A stretch of DNA of 64,000 nucleotides from Petrolisthes cinctipes. Taxonomy: Eukaryota; Arthropoda; Malacostraca; Decapoda; Porcellanidae. The DNA lies in the NCBI GenBank assembly GCA_033782935.1, contig JAWQEG010000411.1, forward strand, positions 803,501 through 867,500. The letters run 5' to 3'. Each line of letters opens with the position of its first letter. Position 1 is the first letter of the stretch. Made by a program: the position numbers and the translations under genes. The notes beneath the pieces are model-generated. The model was not told the DNA's origin, did not search any database, and saw nothing but the letters and a program-made list of their open reading frames with translations. This document shows, piece by piece, positions 23,905 through 37,850 of the stretch.

Positions 23905-25710
23905 ATTAATATTAATGTACAGATCGCTTCTGGGACCCAAAAATATCGAATTTTCGGGTGTTTTGAGCCTGAATTTGGGATATAAACGGGTAGTGAAGAT
24001 GAATGCACATATCGACTTTTAGCACCTTAAATATCGATTTTACGCATGTTTTGGGTCTGTATCTTTAAAACATTCTAGCAAGGAGTAGGCATGTACAGAT
24101 CGCTTCTGGGACCAAAAAATATTGAATTTTCGGGTGTTCTGAGCCTGAATTTGAGATATAAACGGGTACCGAAGATGCATGCACATATTGACTTTCGGCA
24201 CCTAAAATATCGATTTTCAGCATGTTTTGGGATAGTATTTTGAAAATATTCTAACATTGAGGAGGTATGTACAGATCGCTTTTTGGACCCAAAAATATCG
24301 AATTTACGGGTGTTTTGAGCCTGAATTTGGGATGTAAACGGGTACAGCAGATTCATGTACATATTGACTTTGGGCACCTAAAATATCGATTTTTAGCATG
24401 TTTTGGGCCTGTATTTTAAAAATACTCTAACATGGAATAAGCATGTACAGATCGCTTCTGGGACCCAAAAATATCGAATTTTCGGTTGTTTTGAGCCTGA
24501 TTTTGGAATATAAACGGGTACAGAAGATTCATGCACATATTGACTTTGGACACCGAAAAATATCGGTTTTTATCATGTTTTGAGCCTATATTATGAAAAA
24601 ATTCTAGCACTGAGTAGGCATGTACAGATCGCTTTTGGGACCCAAAAATATCGAATTTTCGGGTGTTTTGAGCCTGAATTTGGGATATAAACGGGTACTG
24701 AAGATGCATGCACATATCGACTTTTTGCACCTTAAATATCGATTTTACGCATGTTTTGGGTCCGTATCTTTAAAACATTCTAGCAAGGAGTAGGCATGTA
24801 GAGATCGCTTCTGGGACCCCAAAATATTGAATTTTCTGTTTTTTTGAGCCTGAATTTGAGATATAAACGGGTACAGAAGATGCATGCACATATTGACTTT
24901 GGGCACCTAAAATATCGATTTTCAGCACGTTTTGGGATAGTATTTTGAAAATATTCTAACACTGAGTAGGCATATACAGATCTCTTCTTGAACCCAAAAA
25001 TATCGAATTTTCGGGTGTTTTGAGCCTGAATTTGGGATGTAAACGGGTACAGAAGATACATGCACATATCGATTTTGGGCACCTAAAATATCAATTTTCA
25101 GCATGTTTTGGGCCTGTAAATTGAAAATATTCTAACACTGAGTAGGCATGTACAGGTCGCTTCTGGGACCCAAAAAAATCGAATTTTTGGGTGTTTTGAG
25201 CCTGAATTTGGTTTGTAAACGGGTACTGAAGATGTATGCACATATCGACTTTTTGTACCTAATATATCGATTTTATGCATGTTGCGTGTCTGTATCTTTA
25301 AAACATTCTAGCAATGAGTAGGGATGCATAGATCGCTTCTGCGACCCAAAAATATCGAATTTTCCGGTGTTTTAAGCTTGAATTTGGGATATAAACGGGT
25401 ACAGAAGATGCATGCACTTATTGACTTGGGCACCTAAAATATCGGTTTTCAGCTTTTTCTGGGCCTGTATTTTCAAAATTTTCTAGCACTGACTATGCAT
25501 GTACAGATCGCATCTGGGACCAAAAAATATCGAATTTTCGAGTGTTTTGAGTCTAAATTTGAGATATAAACGGGTACAGAAGATGCATGAACATATCGAG
25601 TTATGGCACCTAAAATATCGATTTTCAACTTGTTCTTGTGCATGTAATTTGAAAATTTTCTAACATTGAGTAGGAATGTGCAAATCGCTTCTGGGACGCA
25701 AAAATATCGA

Positions 25711-25735
25711 ATTTTCAGGGACTTTTGGGCACTTA
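25711..25735 (+). repeat. 121-bp deletion monomer (55-bp deletion), copy in U0
   Basis: ATTTTCAGG joins GACTTTTGGGC. The 55 bp normally between them, from TGTTTTGAGCC to CACATATC, are missing. One such monomer occurs in each U copy, at about 25711, 29997, 33961, 37745 and 46490. In U1 and U2 the junction reads TTTTCAGTTACTTTTGGG. Confidence 0.88.
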
Positions 25736-26109
25736 AAATATCGATTTTCAACTTGTTTTTGTGCATGTAATTTGAACATTTTCTAACATTGAGTAGGCAT
25801 GTACAGATCGCTTCTGGGACTCCAAAATATAGAATTTTCGGGTGTTTTGATCCGGAATTCGAGATATAAACGGGTACAGAAGATGCATGCACATATCGAC
25901 TTTGGACACTTAAAATATCGATTTTTAGCATGTTTTGAGCCTATATTTTGAAAAAATTCTAGCACTGAGTAGGCATGTACAGATCGCTTCTGGGAACCAA
26001 AAATATCGAATTTTCGGGTGTTCTGAGGTTGAATTTGTGATATAAACGGTTGCAGAAGATGCATACACATATTGACTTTGGGCACCTAATATATCGATTT
26101 TCAGCATGT

Positions 26110-26140
26110 TTTGGGCCTGTATCTGAATAGGCATGTACAG
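26110..26140 (+). repeat. 158-bp deletion monomer (18-bp deletion), first of 12
   Basis: GGCCTGTAT is followed at once by CTGAATAGGCATG. Compared with the related GTGAAAATATTCTATTACTG form, 18 bp are missing. Copies start at about 26117, 27831, 30402, 31265, 34365, 35228, 39178, 41949, 42813, 44001, 46897 and 48265, all in the middle domain. Confidence 0.88.
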
Positions 26141-26723
26141 ATCGCTTCTAGGACCCCAAAATATAGAATTTTCGGGTGTTTTGAGCCTGAATTTGAGATA
26201 TAAACGGGTACTGAAGATGAATGAACATATCGACTTTTGGGCACCTAAAATATCGATTTTGAGCATGTTGTGGGTCTGTATCTTGAAAACATTCTAACTA
26301 AGAGTAAGCATGTATAGATCGCTTGTAGGACCCAAAAATACCGAATTTTCGGGTGTTTTGAGCCAGAATTTGAGATATAAACGGGTACAGAAGATGCATG
26401 CACATATCGCCTTTGAACACATAAAATATCGATTTTTAGCATGTTTTGAGCCTATGTTTTAAAAACATTCTAGCACTGAGTAGGCATGTACAGATCGCTT
26501 CTGGGACCCAAAATATCGAATTTTTGGGTGTTTGTAGCCTGAATTTGAGATATAAACGGGTACAGAAGATGCATGCACATATCGACTTTTGGGCACCTAA
26601 AAGATCGATTTTCAGTATGTTTTGGGCCTGTATTTTGAAAATACTCTAACACGGAGTAGGCATTTACAGATAGCTTCTGGGATCCCAAAATATCGAATTT
26701 TCGGGTGTTTTGGGCCTGAATTT

Positions 26724-26732
26724 GAGATATCG
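26724..26732 (+). repeat. 147-bp deletion monomer (29-bp deletion), first occurrence
   Basis: GAGATAT joins CGACTTTG; the 29 bp from AAACGGGTAC to CACATAT are missing. ATAT occurs at both ends of the lost block in full-length monomers, so a microhomology-mediated deletion is plausible. The monomer carries GTTTTGGGCCTG instead of GTTTTGAGCCTG, as do most later copies. Middle-domain copies follow at about 37895, 40666, 43244, 44432 and 47504. Confidence 0.9.
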
Positions 26733-27655
26733 ACTTTGAGCACCTAAAATATCGATTTTTAGCATGTTTTGGGACTATATTTTAAAAATATTCTAGCACT
26801 GAGAAGGCATATACAGATCGATTCTGGTACCTCAAAATTTCGAATTTTCGGGTGTTTTGAGCCTGAATTTGAGATATAAACGGGTATTGAAGATGCATGA
26901 TCATATCGACTTTTTGGCACCTAAAATATCGATTTTGAGCATGTTTTGGGTCTGTATCTTGAAAACATTCTAACTAGGAGTAGGCATGTACAGATCGCGT
27001 CTGGGACCCCAAAATATCGAATTTTCGGGTGTTTTTAACCTGAATTTGAGATATAAACGGGTACTGAAGATGCATGCACATATCGATTTTGGGCACCTAA
27101 AATATCGATTTTGAGCATGTTTTGGGTCTGTATCTTGAAAACATTCTAACTAGGAGTTGGCATGTACAGATCGCTTCTAGAACCCAAAAACACCGAATTT
27201 TCGGGTGTTTTGAGCCTGAATTTGAGATATAAACAGGTACAGAAGATGCATGCACATATTGACTTTGGGCACCTAAAATATCGATTTTCAGCATGTTTTG
27301 GGCCTGTAATTTAAAAATACTCTAACACGGAGTAGGCATGTACAGATCGCATCTGGGACCACAACATATCAAATTTTCAGGTGTTTTGAGCCTGAATTTG
27401 AGATATAAACGGGTACGGAAGATGCATGTATATCGACTTTTGGGCACCTAAAATATCGATTTTGAGCATGTTTTGGGTCTGTATCTTGAAAACATTCTAA
27501 CTAGGAGTTGGCATGTACAGATCGCTTCTAGGACCCCAAAACACCGAATTTTCGGGTGTTTTGAGCCTGAATTTGAGATATAAACAGGTACAGATGATGC
27601 ATGCACATATCGACTTTGGACACTTAAAATATCGATTTTTAGCATGTTTTGAACC

Positions 27656-27666
27656 TTTTTTTTTTT
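27656..27666 (+). repeat. Poly-T tract variant, first of 6
   Basis: GTTTTGAACC is followed by 11 T and then AACATTCTAG, replacing TATTTTGAAAACATTC. Other copies: 31089-31100 (12 T), 35052-35063 (12), 38827-38837 (11), 41598-41608 (11) and 48089-48100 (12). Two derived copies near 42638 and 43826 are interrupted by a C (six T, C, three T). Confidence 0.93.
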
Positions 27667-28189
27667 AACATTCTAGTACTGTGTAGGCATGTACAGATTG
27701 CTTCTGGAACCCAAAAATATCGAATTTTCGGGTGTTTTGAGGTTGAATTTGGGATATAAACGGGTAAAGAAGATGCATGCACATATGTACTTTGGGCACC
27801 TAAAATATCGATTTTCAGCATGTTTTGGGCCTGTATCTGAATAGGCATGTACAGATCGCTTCTAGGACCCCAAAATATAGAATTTTCGGGTGTTTTGAGC
27901 CTAAATTTGGGATATAAACGGGGACTGAAGATACATACACATATTGACTTTGGGCTCCCAAAATATCGATTTTCAGCATGTTTTGGGCCTATATTTTGAA
28001 AATATTCCAGCACTGAGTAGGCATGTTCAGGTCACTTCTGGGACCCAAAAAATACCGAATTTTCGGGTGTTTTGAGCTTGAATTTGTGATATAAACGGGT
28101 ACTGAAGATGCATGCACATATCGACTTTGTGGACCTAAAATATCGATTTTGTGCATTTTTTCTGTCTGTATCTTAAAAACATTCTAGCA

Positions 28190-31100
28190 ATTAATATTAA
28201 TGTACAGATCGCTTCTGGGACCCAAAAATATCGAATTTTCGGGTGTTTTGAGCCTGAATTTAGGATATAAACGGGTAGTGAAGATGAATGCACATATCGA
28301 CTTTTTGCACCTTAAATATCGATTTTACGCATGTTTTGGGTCTGTATCTTTAAAACATTCTATCAAGGAGTAGGCATGTACAGATCGCTTTTGGGACCCA
28401 AAAATATTGAATTTTCTGGTGTTCTGAGCCTGAATTTGAGATATAAACGGGTACCGAAAATGCATGCACATATTGACTTTGGGCACCTAAAATATCGATT
28501 TTCAGCATGTTTTGGGATAGTATTTTGAAAATATTCTAACATTGAGGAGGTATGTACAGATCGCTTTTTGGACCCAAAAATATCGAATTTACGGGTGTTT
28601 TGAGCCTGAATTTGGGATGTAAACAGGTACAGAAGATTCATGTACATATTGACTTTGGGCACCTAAAATATCGATTATTAGCATGTTTTGGGCCTGTATT
28701 TTAAAAATACTCTAACATGGAATAAGCATGTACAGATCGCTTCTGGGACCCAAAAATATCGAATTTTCGGTTGTTTTGAGCCTGATTTTGGAATATAAAC
28801 GGGTACAGAAGATTCATGCACATATTGACTTTGGACACCGAAAAATATCGGTTTTTATCATGTTTTGAGCCTATATTATGAAAAAATTCTAGCACTGAGT
28901 AGGCATGTACAGATCGCTTTTGGGACCCAAAAATATCGAATTTTCGGGTGTTTTGAGCCTGAATTTGGGATATAAACGGGTACTGAAGATGCATGCGCAT
29001 ATCGACTTTTTGCACCTTAAATATCGATTTTACGCATGTTTTGGGTCCGTATCTTTAAAACATTCTAGCAAGGAGTAGGCATGTAGAGATCGCTTCTGGG
29101 ACCCCAAAATATTGAATTTTCTGTTTTTTTGAGCCTGAATTTGAGATATAAACGGGTACAGAAGATGCATGCACATATTGACTTTGGGCACCTAAAATAT
29201 CGATTTTCAGCATGTTTTGGGATAGTATTTTGAAAATATTCTAACACTGAGTAGGCATATACAGATCTCTTCTTGAACCCAAAAATATCGAATTTTCGGG
29301 TGTTTTGAGCCTGAATTTGGGATGTAAACGGGTACAGAAGATACATGCACATATCGATTTTGGGCACCTAAAATATCAATTTTCAGCATGTTTTGGGCCT
29401 GTAAATTGAAAATATTCTAACACTGAGTAGGCATGTACAGGTCGCTTCTGGGACCCAAAAAAATCGAATTTTTGGGTGTTTTGAGCCTGAATTTGGTTTG
29501 TAAACGGGTACTGAAGATGTATGCACATATCGACTTTTTGTACCTAATATATCGATTTTATGCATGTTTCGTGTCTGTATCTTTAAAACATTCTAGCAAT
29601 GAGTAGGGATGCATAGATCGCTTCTGCGACCCAAAAATATCGAATTTTCCGGTGTTTTAAGCTTGAATTTGGGATATAAACGGGTACAGAATATGCATGC
29701 ACTTATTGACTTGGGCACCTAAAATATCGGTTTTCAGCTTGTTCTGGGCCTGTATTTTCAAAATTTTCAAGCACTGACTATGCATGTACAGATCGCATCT
29801 GGGACCAAAAAATATCGAATTTTCGAGTGTTTTGAGACTAAATTTGAGATATAAACGGGTACAGAAGATGCATGAACATATCGATTTTGGGCACCTAAAA
29901 TATCGATTTTCAACTTGTTTTTGTGCATGTAATTTGAAAATTTTCTAACATTGAGTAGGAATGTGCAAATCGCTTCTAGGACGCATAAATATCGAGTTTT
30001 CAGTTACTTTTGGGCACCTAAAATATCGATTTTCAACTTGTTTTTGTGCATGTAATTTGAACATTTTTTAACATTGAGTAGGCATGTACAGATCGCTTCT
30101 GGGACCCCAAAATATAGAATTTTCGGGTGTTTTGATCCGGAATTCGAGATATAAACGGGTACAGAAGATGCATGCACATATCGACTTTGGACTCTTAAAA
30201 TATCGATTTTTAGCATGTTTTGAGCCTATATTTTGAAAAAATTCTAGCACTGAGTAGGCATGTACAGATCGCTTCTGGGATCTAAAAATATCGAATTTTC
30301 GGGTGTTCTGAGGTTGAATTTGTGATATAAACGGTTGCAGAAGATGCATACACATATTGACTTTGGGCACCTAATATATCGATTTTCAGCATGTTTTGGG
30401 CCTGTATCTGAATAGGCATGTACAGATCGCTTCTAGGACCCCAAAATATAGAATTTTCGGGTGTTTTGAGCCTGAATTTGAGATATAAACGGGTACTGAA
30501 GATGAATGAACATATCGACTTTTGGGCACCTAAAATATCGATTTTGTGCATGTTTTGGGTCTGTATCTTGAAAACATTCTAACTAGGAGTATGCATGTAC
30601 AGATCGCGTCTGGGACCCCAAAATATCGTATTTTCGGGTGTTTTTAACCTGAATTTGAGATATAAACAGGTACAGAAGATGCATGCACATATTGACTTTG
30701 GGCACCTAAAATATCGATTTTCAGCATGTTTTGGGCCTGTAATTTAAAAATACTCTAACACGGAGTAGGCATGTACAGATCGCATCTGGGACCACAACAT
30801 ATCGAATTTTCGGGTGTTTTGAGCCTGAATTTGAGATATAAACGGGTACTGAAGATGCATGTATATCGACTTTTGGGCACCTAAAATATCGATTTTGAGC
30901 ATGTTTTGGGTCTGTATCTTGAAAACATCCTAACTAGGAGTTGGCATGTACAGATCGCTTCTAGGACCCAAAAACACCGAATTTTCGGGTGTTTTGAGCC
31001 TGAATTTGAGATATAAACAGGTACAGATGATGCATGCACATATCGACTTTGGACACTTAAAATATCGATTTTTAGCATGTTTTGAACCTTTTTTTTTTTT

Positions 31101-31623
31101 AACATTCTAGTACTGTGTAGGCATGTACAGATTGCTTCTGGAACCCAAAAATATCGAATTTTCGGGTGTTTTGAGGTTGAATTTGGGATATAAACGGGTA
31201 AAGAAGATGCATGCACATATGTACTTTGGGCACCTAAAATATCGATTTTCAGCATGTTTTGGGCCTGTATCTGAATAGGCATGTACAGATCGCTTCTAGG
31301 ACACCAAAATATAGAATTTTCGGATGTTTTGAGCCTAAATTTGGGATATAAACGGGGACTGAAGATACATACACATATTGACTTTGGGCTCCCAAAATAT
31401 CGATTTTCAGCATGTTTTGGGCCTATATTTTGAAAATATTCCAGCACTGAGTAGGCATGTTCAGGTCACTTCTGGGACCCAAAAAATACCGAATTTTCGG
31501 GTGTTTTGAGCTTGAATTTGTGATATAAACGGGTACTGAAGATGCATGCACATATCGACTTTTTGGACCTAAAATATCGATTTTGTGCATTTTTTCTGTC
31601 TGTATCTTAAAAACATTCTAGCA
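28190..31623 (+). repeat. U-type HOR, copy U1 (3434 bp)
   Basis: Matches U0 at offset 4285 from about 28190 to 30530, then 3606, then about 3434 after the two deletions. It carries the cassette (29083), a 121-bp monomer (about 29997), 158-bp monomers (30402 and 31265) and a 12-T tract (31089-31100). The 147-bp monomer of U0 is missing because it lay in the lost 679-bp block. Confidence 0.88.
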
Positions 31624-34600
31624 ATTAATATTAATGTACAGATCGCTTCTGGGACCCAAAAATATCGAATTTTCGGGTGTTTCGAGCCTGAATTTAGGAT
31701 ATAAACGGGTAGTGAAGATGAATGCACATATCGACTTTTTGCACCTTAAATATCGATTTTACGCATGTTTTGGGTCTGTATCTTTAAAACATTCTATCAA
31801 GGAGTAGGCATGTACAGATCGCTTTTGGGACCCAAAAATATTGAATTTTCTGGTGTTCTGAGCCTGAATTTGAGATATAAACGGGTACCGAAAATGCATG
31901 CACATATTGACTTTGGGCACCTAAAATATCGATTTTCAGCATGTTTTGGGATAGTATTTTGAAAATATTCTAACATTGAGGAGGTATGTACAGATCGCTT
32001 TTTGGACCCAAAAATATCGAATTTACGGGTGTTTTGAGCCTGAATTTGGGATGTAAACGGGTACAGAAGATTCATGTACATATTGACTTTGGGCACCTAA
32101 AATATCGATTATTAGCATGTTTTGGGCCTGTATTTTAAAAATACTCTAACATGGAATAAGCATGTACAGATCGCTTCTGGGACCCAAAAATATCGAATTT
32201 TCGGTTGTTTTGAGCCTGATTTTGGAATATAAACGGGTACAGAAGATTCATGCACATATTGACTTTGGACACCGAAAAATATCGGTTTTTATCATGTTTT
32301 GAGCCTATATTATGAAAAAATTCTAGCACTGAGTAGGCATGTACAGATCGCTTTTGGGACCCAAAAATATCGAATTTTCGGGTGTTTTGAGCCTGAATTT
32401 GGGATATAAACGGGTACTGAAGATGCATGCGCATATCGACTTATTGCACCTTAAATATCGATTTTACGCATGTTTTGGGTCCGTATCTTTAAAACATTCT
32501 AGCAAGGAGTAGGCATGTAGAGATCGCTTCTGGGACCCCAAAATATTGAATTTTCTGGTTTTTTTGAGCCTGAATTTGAGATATAAACGGGTACAGAAGA
32601 TGCATGCACATATTGACTTTGGGCACCTAAAATATCGATTTTCAGCATGTTTTGGGATAGTATTTTGAAAATATTCTAACACTGAGTAGGCATATACAGA
32701 TCTCTTCTTGAACCCAAAAATATCGAATTTTCGGGTGTTTTGAGCCTGAATTTGGGATGTAAACGGGTACAGAAGATACATGCACATATCGATTTTGGGC
32801 ACCTAAAATATCAATTTTCAGCATGTTTTGGGCCTGTAAATTGAAAATATTCTAACACTGAGTAGGCATGTACAGGTCGCTTCTGGGACCCAAAAATATC
32901 GAATTTTCGGGTGTTTTGAGCCTGAATTTGGGATATAAACGGGTACTGAAGATGCATGCGCATATCGACTTTTTGCACCTTAAATATCGATTTTACGCAT
33001 GTTTTGGGTCCGTATCTTTAAAACATTCTAGCAAGGAGTAGGCATGTAGAGATCGCTTCTGGGACCCCAAAATATTGAATTTTCTGTTTTTTTGAGCCTG
33101 AATTTGAGATATAAACGGGTACAGAAGATGCATGCACATATTGACTTTGGGCACCTAAAATATCGATTTTCAGCATGTTTTGGGATAGTATTTTGAAAAT
33201 ATTCTAACACTGAGTAGGCATATACAGATCTCTTCTTGAACCCAAAAATATCGAATTTTCGGGTGTTTTGAGCCTGAATTTGGGATGTAAACGGGTACAG
33301 AAGATACATGCACATATCGATTTTGGGCACCTAAAATATCAATTTTCAGCATGTTTTGGGCCTGTAAATTGAAAATATTCTAACACTGAGTAGGCATGTA
33401 CAGGTCGCTTTTGGGACCCAAAAAAATCGAATTTTTGGGTGTTTTGAGCCTGAATTTGGTTTGTAAACGGGTACTGAAGATGTATGCACATATCGACTTT
33501 TTGTACCTAATATATCGATTTTATGCATGTTTCGTGTCTGTATCTTTAAAACATTCTAGCAATGAGTAGGGATGCATAGATCGCTTCTGCGACCCCAAAA
33601 TATTGAATTTTCCGGTGTTTTAAGCTTGAATTTGGGATATAAACGGGTACAGAATATGCATGCACTTATTGACTTGGGCACCTAAAATATCGGTTTTCAG
33701 CTTGTTCTGGGCCTGTATTTTCAAAATTTTCAAGCACTGACTATGCATGTACAGATCGCATCTGGGACCAAAAAATATCGAATTTTCGAGTGTTTTGAGA
33801 CTAAATTTGAGATATAAACGGGTACAGAAGATGCATGAACATATCGATTTTGGGCACCTAAAATATCGATTTTCAACTTGTTTTTGTGCATGTAATTTGA
33901 AAATTTTCTAACATTGAGTAGGAATGTGCAAATCGCTTCTAGGACGCATAAATATCGAGTTTTCAGTTACTTTTGGGCACCTAAAATATCGATTTTCAAC
34001 TTGTTTTTGTGCATGTAATTTGAACATTTTTTAACATTGAGTAGGCATGTACAGATCGCTTCTGGGACCCCAAAATATAGAATTTTCGGGTGTTTTGATC
34101 CGGAATTCGAGATATAAACGGGTACAGAAGATGCATGCACATATCGACTTTGGACTCTTAAAATATCGATTTTTAGCATGTTTTGAGCCTATATTTTGAA
34201 AAAGTTCTAGCACTGAGTAGGCATGTACAGATCGCTTCTGGGATCTAAAAATATCGAATTTTCGGGTGTTCTGAGGTTGAATTTGTGATATAAACGGTTG
34301 CAGAAGATGCATACACATATTGACTTTGGGCACCTAATATATCGATTTTCAGCATGTTTTGGGCCTGTATCTGAATAGGCATGTACAGATCGCTTCTAGG
34401 ACCCCAAAATATAGAATTTTCGGGTGTTTTGAGCCTGAATTTGAGATATAAACGGGTACTGAAGATGAATGAACATATCGACTTTTGGGCACCTAAAATA
34501 TCGATTTTGTGCATGTTTTGGGTCTGTATCTTGAAAACATTCTAACTAGGAGTAGGCATGTACAGATCGCGTCTGGGACCCCAAAATATCGTATTTTCGG

Positions 34601-35586
34601 GTGTTTTTAACCTGAATTTGAGATATAAACAGGTACAGAAGATGCATGCACATATTGACTTTGGGCACCTAAAATATCGATTTTCAGCATGTTTTGGGCC
34701 TGTAATTTAAAAATACTCTAACACGGAGTAGGCATGTACAGATCGCATCTGGGACCACAACATATCGAATTTTCGGGTGTTTTGAGCCTGAATTTGAGAT
34801 ATAAACGGGTACTGAAGATGCATGTATATCGACTTTTGGGCACCTAAAATATCGATTTTGAGCATGTTTTGGGTCTGTATCTTGAAAACATTCTAACTAG
34901 GAGTTGGCATGTACAGATCGCTTCTAGGACCCAAAAACACCGAATTTTCGGGTGTTTTGAGCCTGAATTTGAGATATAAACAGGTACAGATGATGCATGC
35001 ACATATCGACTTTGGACACTTAAAATATCGATTTTTAGCATGTTTTGAACCTTTTTTTTTTTTAACATTCTAGTACTGTGTAGGCATGTACAGATTGCTT
35101 CTGGAACCCAAAAATATCGAATTTTCGGGTGTTTTGAGGTTGAATTTGGGATATAAACGGGTAAAGAAGATGCATGCACATATGTACTTTGGGCACCTAA
35201 AATATCGATTTTCAGCATGTTTTGGGCCTGTATCTGAATAGGCATGTACAGATCGCTTCTAGGACACCAAAATATAGAATTTTCGGATGTTTTGAGCCTA
35301 AATTTGGGATATAAACGGGGACTGAAGATACATACACATATTGACTTTGGGCTCCCAAAATATCGATTTTCAGCATGTTTTGGGCCTATATTTTGAAAAT
35401 ATTCCAGCACTGAGTAGGCATGTTCAGGTCACTTCTGGGACCCAAAAAATACCGAATTTTCGGGTGTTTTGAGCTTGAATTTGTGATATAAACGGGTACT
35501 GAAGATGCATGCACATATCGACTTTTTGGACCTAAAATATCGATTTTGTGCATTTTTTCTGTCTGTATCTTAAAAACATTCTAGCA
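31624..35586 (+). repeat. U-type HOR, copy U2 (3963 bp)
   Basis: Matches U1 at offset 3434 up to about 32500 and 3963 after about 33030. The 529-bp gain is a three-monomer tandem duplication of the GTAGAGATCG cassette (32517 and 33046). The 121-bp monomer (about 33961), 158-bp monomers (34365 and 35228) and a 12-T tract (35052-35063) keep their order. Confidence 0.9.
32488..33545 (+). repeat. 529-bp trimer duplication inside U2
   Basis: Two tandem copies of a three-monomer cassette (GGTCCGTATCTTT, GTAGAGATCG, then GGGATAGTATTTTG and GGCATATACAGATCTC). GTAGAGATCG lies at 32517 and 33046, 529 bp apart. U1 has one copy. U3 has two (36480 and 37008), so U3 shares the duplicated state with U2. 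Confidence 0.88.
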
Positions 35587-37850
35587 ATTAATATTAATGT
35601 ACAGATCGCTTCTGGGACCCAAAAATATCGAATTTTCGGGTGTTTTGAGCCTGAATTTAGGATATAAACGGGTAGTGAAGATGAATGCACATATCGACTT
35701 TTTGCACCTTAAATATCGATTTTACGCATGTTTTGGGTCTGTATCTTTAAAACATTCTATCAAGGAGTAGGCATGTACAGATCGCTTTTGGGACCCAAAA
35801 ATATTGAATTTTCTGGTGTTCTGAGCCTGAATTTGAGATATAAACGGGTACCGAAAATGCATGCACATATTGACTTTGGGCACCTAAAATATCGATTTTC
35901 AGCATGTTTTGGGATAGTATTTTGAAAATATTCTAACATTGAGGAGGTATGTACAGATCGCTTTTTGGACCCAAAAAAATCGAATTTACGGGTGTTTTGA
36001 GCCTGAATTTGGGATGTAAACGGGTACAGAAGATTCATGTACATATTGACTTTGGGCACCTAAAATATCGATTATTAGCATGTTTTGGGCCTGTATTTTA
36101 AAAATACTCTAACATGGAATAAGCATGTACAGATCGCTTCTGGGACCCAAAAATATCGAATTTTCGGTTGTTTTGAGCCTGATTTTGGAATATAAACGGG
36201 TACAGAAGATTCATGCACATATTGACTTTGGACACCGAAAAATATCGGTTTTTATCATGTTTTGAGCCTATATTATGAAAAAATTCTAGCACTGAGTAGG
36301 CATGTACAGATCGCTTTTGGGACCCAAAAATATCGAATTTTCGGGTGTTTTGAGCCTGAATTTGGGATATAAACGGGTACTGAAGATGCATGCGCATATC
36401 GACTTATTGCACCTTAAATATCGATTTTACGCATGTTTTGGGTCCGTATCTTTAAAACATTCTAGCAAGGAGTAGGCATGTAGAGATCGCTTCTGGGACC
36501 CCAAAATATTGAATTTTCTGTTTTTTTGAGCCTGAATTTGAGATATAAACGGGTACAGAAGATGCATGCACATATTGACTTTGGGCACCTAAAATATCGA
36601 TTTTCAGCATGTTTTGGGATAGTATTTTGAAAATATTCTAACACTGAGTAGGCATATACAGATCTCTTCTTGAACCCAAAAATATCGAATTTTCGGGTGT
36701 TTTGAGCCTGAATTTGGGATGTAAACGGGTACAGAAGATACATGCACATATCGATTTTGGGCACCTAAAATATCAATTTTCAGCATGTTTTGGGCCTGTA
36801 AATTGAAAATATTCTAACACTGAGTAGGCATGTACAGGTCGCTTCTGGGACCCAAAAATATCGAATTTTCGGGTGTTTTGAGCCTGAATTTGGGATATAA
36901 ACGGGTACTGAAGATGCATGCGCATATCGACTTTTTGCACCTTAAATATCGATTTTACGCATGTTTTGGGTCCGTATCTTTAAAACATTCTAGCAAGGAG
37001 TAGGCATGTAGAGATCGCTTCTGGGACCCCAAAATATTGAATTTTCTGTTTTTTTGAGCCTGAATTTGAGATATAAACGGGTACAGAAGATGCATGCACA
37101 TATTGACTTTGGGCACCTAAAATATCAATTTTCAGCATGTTTTGGGATAGTATTTTGAAAATATTCTAACACTGAGTAGGCATATACAGATCTCTTCTTG
37201 AACCCAAAAATATCGAATTTTCGGGTGTTTTGAGCCTGAATTTGGTTTGTAAACGGGTACTGAAGATGTATGCACATATCGACTTTTTGTACCTAATATA
37301 TCGATTTTATGCATGTTTCGTGTCTGTATCTTTAAAACATTCTAGCAATGAGTAGGGATGCATAGATCGCTTCTGGGACCCAAAAATATCGAATTTTCCG
37401 GTGTTTTAAGCTTGAATTTGGGATATAAACGGGTACAGAAGATGCATGCACTTATTGACTTGGGCACCTAAAATATCAGTTTTCAGCTTGTTCTGGGCCT
37501 GTATTTTCAAAATTTTCAAGCACTGACTATGCATGTACAGATCGCATCTGGGACCAAAAAATATCGAATTTTCGAGTGTTTTGAGTCTAAATTTGAGATA
37601 TAAACGGGTACAGAAGATGCATGAACATATCGATTTTGGGCACCTAAAATATCGATTTTCAACTTGTTTTTGTGCATGTAATTTGAAAATTTTCTAACAT
37701 TGAGTAGGAATGTGCAAATCGCTTCTAGGACGCATAAATATCGAGTTTTCAGGGACTTTTGGGCACCTAAAATATCGATTTTCAACTTGTTTTTGTGCAT
37801 GTAATTTGAACATTTTTTAACATTGAGTAGGCATGTACAGATCGCTTCTG
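35587..37850 (+). repeat. U-type HOR, truncated copy U3
   Basis: Matches U2 at offset 3962-3963, including the duplicated cassette, until about 37230. There one monomer is missing: GAGCCTGAATTTGG runs straight into the TTTGTAAACGGG form of the next monomer. It continues with the 121-bp monomer at about 37745 and breaks at 37851, where the sequence switches to GGGATCCCAAAATATCG, the form found next to the 147-bp monomer in U0. Confidence 0.86.

Larger units (their letters stand above)
23905..28189 (+). repeat. U-type HOR, copy U0 (4285 bp)
   Basis: Delimited by successive ATTAATATTAAT palindromes. It contains in order the GTAGAGATCG cassette (24798), one 121-bp monomer (25711), a 158-bp monomer (26117), the first 147-bp monomer of the window (26724), another 158-bp monomer (27831) and an 11-T tract (27656-27666). 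U1 lacks two blocks of U0, about 679 bp (about 26260-26940) and about 172 bp (one monomer, between about 27000 and 27450). U0 is therefore the longest version. Confidence 0.87.

Noticed and set aside
27656..27666. Poly-T tract as a retroposon tail or a Pol III terminator
   Set aside because: No inserted element or target-site duplication adjoins it, and it replaces monomer sequence of similar length. No A/B box of a tRNA-like gene is visible upstream.
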